DNA of 7,501 nucleotides, from NCBI GenBank assembly GCA_007136145.1, contig SLHN01000249.1:1-7501 (forward strand). Reading direction: 5' to 3'. Below the pieces are notes generated by a model. The model was given only the letters and a program-made list of their open reading frames with translations. It did not search any database and had not been told where the DNA came from. Numbering within the stretch: the stretch's first letter is position 1; every line of letters starts with the position of its first letter. Of the stretch, positions 5,315 through 7,501 are shown in pieces. The position numbers were made by a program, and so were the translations under genes. This DNA is from Thioalkalivibrio sp. (GTDB lineage Bacteria; Pseudomonadota; Gammaproteobacteria; Ectothiorhodospirales; Ectothiorhodospiraceae).

Positions 5315-6742
5315 ATGTCGGATATTCAGATCACGAAGGGTTTCCAGGACAGCGTCGCACGTATGGTGGACCATGCGCTGGAGATGCTCCGGCTGCCAGA
5401 CGGGACCGGTGAAGCCCTGAAAGCCTGTTCCTCGGTAGTGCAGGTCAGCTTTCCGGTCCGCATCGCCGACCGCCTGGAAGTATTCACGGGATGGCGCGCG
5501 GTCCACTCCGCGCATCGCCTGCCGGTCAAGGGCGGACTTCGTTTCTCGCCCGACATGAATCAGGATCACGCAGAGGCTCTCGCTGCGCTGATGACCTACA
5601 AGTGCGCCCTGGTCGATGTCCCCTTCGGTGGATCCAAGGGCGGCCTGCGCATCGATCCGCGGCAGTACGACACGGCCGCACTCGAGAGGATCACCCGACG
5701 CTTCGCCCGGGAGCTGATTCGGCGAGGGTATATCAGCCCCGCGGAGAACGTACCCGCACCAGACATGGGCACCTCCCAGAGGGAAATGGCTTGGATTCTA
5801 GATAGTTATCGCGATCTTCACCCGGAAGACCTGAATCATATTGCCTGTGTCACCGGCAAGCCGTTGGAACTTGGAGGAATTCCCGGACGGCTCGAGGCAA
5901 CCGGCCGTGGGGTGAAATATGCGCTGGACGCCTTTTTCAGCGAACCGGCGGCCGTGCGCGAAGCCGGACTGACGGGAAAGCTCTGCGATCAGCGCATCGT
6001 TATTCAGGGTCTCGGCAACGTGGGCTATCACCTCGCATCCCTGCTGCAAGCAAAGGATTCGCCCCGCATCATCGCCATCATCGAAAGGGACGGAGCGCTA
6101 CTCGACGAACAAGGTCTCGATATCACCGCCATACATGACTACATGCAGCGCACCGGCGGCGTCGAGGGATTCCCCGGGGTCCGCTTCGAACGCAATGGCG
6201 CGCAGGTTCTCGAAGCAGAGTGCGAGGTCCTGATCCCTGCTGCGATGGAGGGCGTGATCCATGACGGCAACGCTGAACGGGTTCAGGCGAAACTGGTGGT
6301 CGAGGCGGCCAACGGCCCCTGTACCTGGGACGCAGACCGGATCCTGCAGTCGCGCGGCATTACCATCCTTCCAGACATCTTCGTGAATGCGGGCGGCGTG
6401 GTCGTTTCCTACTTTGAGTGGATCCGCAACATTGCTCACGTGCGACTGGGCCGACTCCAACGGCGACATGAGTCGACACGCGGCCAGCATGTGGTTTCAG
6501 CGATCGAGATGATGACCAACCGCTCGGCCCCCGACTGGTTGCGTGAATCGCTGACTCGCGGCACCGACGAAATCGACCTCGTGCGATCCGCGCTCGACGA
6601 CTCGATGCGTCTCGCCTTCCAGGAAATCCGCGAGACCAGGGAAATCGAGAGCAATCATGCGCCATTGGACTACCGTACCGCGGCCTACCTCATTGCGCTG
6701 CGCAAGGTGCTGCGGGCGCGCATGGACCTCGCCACGTTCTGA
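5315..6742 (+). CDS. Glutamate dehydrogenase (Glu/Leu/Phe/Val dehydrogenase family)
   Basis: A 475-residue cytoplasmic amino acid dehydrogenase that interconverts glutamate and 2-oxoglutarate plus ammonium with NAD(P). The N-terminal dimerisation/substrate domain has Lys72 (PVKGGLRFSPD), Lys96 (MTYKCALVDVPFGGSKGG), the catalytic Lys108 and the catalytic Asp150 (PAPDMGT); the lysine spacings 24 and 12 match Lys89/113/125 of Clostridium symbiosum enzyme. The Rossmann domain carries GLGNVG (232-237), ANGP (332-335), NAGG (358-361) and the substrate serine Ser365 in VVVSYFEWI. Glu257 (IIAIIERDG), near the end of the second Rossmann strand, mildly favours NAD. RNIAHVRLGRLQRR (371-384) suggests a proteobacterial subgroup somewhat longer than the usual 415-430 residues. 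I chose ATG 5315 because homology begins about there; ATG 5213 would add 34 arginine-rich residues of no family character. Its ribosome site is weak (GGGG at 5306-5309). A leucine or phenylalanine dehydrogenase role is less likely, given Lys72 and Ser365. Confidence 0.93.
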   Translation: MSDIQITKGFQDSVARMVDHALEMLRLPDGTGEALKACSSVVQVSFPVRIADRLEVFTGWRAVHSAHRLPVKGGLRFSPDMNQDHAEALAALMTYKCALVDVPFGGSKGGLRIDPRQYDTAALERITRRFARELIRRGYISPAENVPAPDMGTSQREMAWILDSYRDLHPEDLNHIACVTGKPLELGGIPGRLEATGRGVKYALDAFFSEPAAVREAGLTGKLCDQRIVIQGLGNVGYHLASLLQAKDSPRIIAIIERDGALLDEQGLDITAIHDYMQRTGGVEGFPGVRFERNGAQVLEAECEVLIPAAMEGVIHDGNAERVQAKLVVEAANGPCTWDADRILQSRGITILPDIFVNAGGVVVSYFEWIRNIAHVRLGRLQRRHESTRGQHVVSAIEMMTNRSAPDWLRESLTRGTDEIDLVRSALDDSMRLAFQEIRETREIESNHAPLDYRTAAYLIALRKVLRARMDLATF

Positions 6743-6759
6743 CCGCATGGCCCACGAGC

Positions 6760-6775
6760 GCCTCGGGTGTGAGGC
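6760..6775. terminator. Small hairpin between the convergent ends of glutamate dehydrogenase and the peptidase
   Basis: GCCTC (6760-6764) pairs with GAGGC (6771-6775) with a 6-base loop in the 57-base gap between the two stop codons. CTCGG (6762-6766) can instead pair with CCGAG (6775-6779). No T run follows on either strand, so a terminator role is only suggested by position. Confidence 0.2.
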
Positions 6776-6799
6776 CGAGCGGCTTGCGCGGTTCGAGCG

Positions 6800-7501
6800 T
6801 CAGCCGGAATACCGCGACTCCAGCAGCCCAAGTAACGCCCGCAGGCCCATGGCTTCCCCACCCTTGGGCCGGCCGGGACGATTTCGGGTGTTCCACGCCA
6901 TCACGTCGAAATGTAACCAGGCCGCATCCGCAGGAACGAATTCCTTCAGAAACAAGGCTGCGGTGATGGCCCCCGCGTAACCCTCGGAACTGCTGTTCAC
7001 CATGTCGGCGATATCACTATCCAACATGTACCGGTAACCTTCGTGCAGCGGCAAGGGCCAGACGGGGTCATCCCATCCCTCCGCCAGTCCAGCCAGCAGG
7101 TTCGCAATGTTCGGATCGGTGCTGAAGAATGCCGAGATCTCGGTTCCAACCGCCACGCGAGCGGCACCAGTGAGAGTCGCGAAGTCAACGATCAGATCAG
7201 GCGCAATTTCGCCGGCCCGCACCAGAAGGTCCGCCAGAACCAGTCGCCCTTCAGCATCGGTGTTATCGATTTCAACTGTCTTGCCATTGCGCGAGGTGAG
7301 TACGTCGCCGGGTCGGAACGCTCGCGAGCCCAGAGCATTTTCCACCGCCCCGATCAGCAGCGTAAGCCGGACCGGAAGATCCAGCGCCATGACCAGGCGC
7401 GCCAGAGCCATGGCAATCGCCGCCCCTCCCATGTCCTTTTTCATCAGGCGCATGCTGTTCCCGGGTTTGAGATTCAGCCCGCCGGAATCGAAGCACACCC
7501 C
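6800..7501 (-). CDS. M17 family (leucyl aminopeptidase-like) metallopeptidase, C-terminal catalytic part (5' partial)
   Basis: A cytoplasmic two-metal aminopeptidase that removes N-terminal residues from peptides; family members are usually hexamers. The frame is open to the right edge, so about 233 residues are visible and the N-terminal domain is missing. Counting from the valine codon at 7498 as 1, metal and catalytic residues are all present: Asp4 in CFDSGG, Lys11 in LNLKPG, Asp22 in MKKDMGG, and Asp81, Glu83, Arg85 in the signature NTDAEGRLVLAD. Next come DLIVDFATLTGAARVAVG (101-118) and the C-terminal HFDVMAWNTRNRPGRPKGGE (197-216). That ending is like the shorter 'leucyl aminopeptidase family' proteins of proteobacteria more than E. 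coli PepA, so I give no symbol. The GTG at 7498 is internal, not a start. It converges on glutamate dehydrogenase with a 57-base gap. Confidence 0.93.
   Translation of the reverse strand, partial: GVCFDSGGLNLKPGNSMRLMKKDMGGAAIAMALARLVMALDLPVRLTLLIGAVENALGSRAFRPGDVLTSRNGKTVEIDNTDAEGRLVLADLLVRAGEIAPDLIVDFATLTGAARVAVGTEISAFFSTDPNIANLLAGLAEGWDDPVWPLPLHEGYRYMLDSDIADMVNSSSEGYAGAITAALFLKEFVPADAAWLHFDVMAWNTRNRPGRPKGGEAMGLRALLGLLESRYSG

Noticed and set aside
6098..6665. Minus-strand open frames opposite the second half of glutamate dehydrogenase.
   Set aside because: They are antisense to conserved catalytic sequence and show no domain of their own.

Overview
The window is a stretch of ordinary chromosome from a GC-rich proteobacterium, most likely a gammaproteobacterium. 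The signs are a two-subunit NADPH-type glutamate synthase (gltBD), a DusA-type tRNA-dihydrouridine synthase and a short CspA-family cold-shock protein, all with high-GC codon use. I cannot place the genus from the sequence alone. No integrase, intact insertion sequence, CRISPR array, rRNA or tRNA gene was found.

Layout: (1) 1-3131, plus strand: the last 556 codons of gltB (the 5' part lies outside the window), overlapping by 8 bases an intact gltD. (2) 3132-3299: a short gap between convergent genes holding three inverted repeats, one of which looks like a degenerate dispersed palindrome. (3) 3300-4292, minus strand: dusA, starting at TTG. (4) 4293-4776: about 480 bases with no convincing gene, several inverted repeats and perhaps a decayed mobile-element end. 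(5) 4777-4980, minus strand: a 67-residue cold-shock protein with a long leader. (6) 4981-5314: a divergent control region with an operator-like TGACCG cluster and a hairpin followed by six T. (7) 5315-6742, plus strand: a 475-residue glutamate dehydrogenase with all expected catalytic residues. (8) 6800-7501, minus strand: the C-terminal catalytic part of an M17 (leucyl aminopeptidase family) peptidase, running off the right edge.

Functional theme: glutamate synthase (glutamine + 2-oxoglutarate + NADPH to two glutamates) and glutamate dehydrogenase (reversible glutamate to 2-oxoglutarate + ammonium) lie about 2.2 kb apart, so two of the main enzymes of the glutamate node share one locus. They are not in one operon: dusA and csp, both on the opposite strand, separate them. 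The peptidase could supply amino acids, but nothing in the sequence ties it to the others. I did not find an undescribed multi-gene system. The points worth a second look are in the intergenic DNA: the csp/glutamate dehydrogenase divergent region, the dusA leader, the inverted repeats after csp, and the palindrome after gltD.
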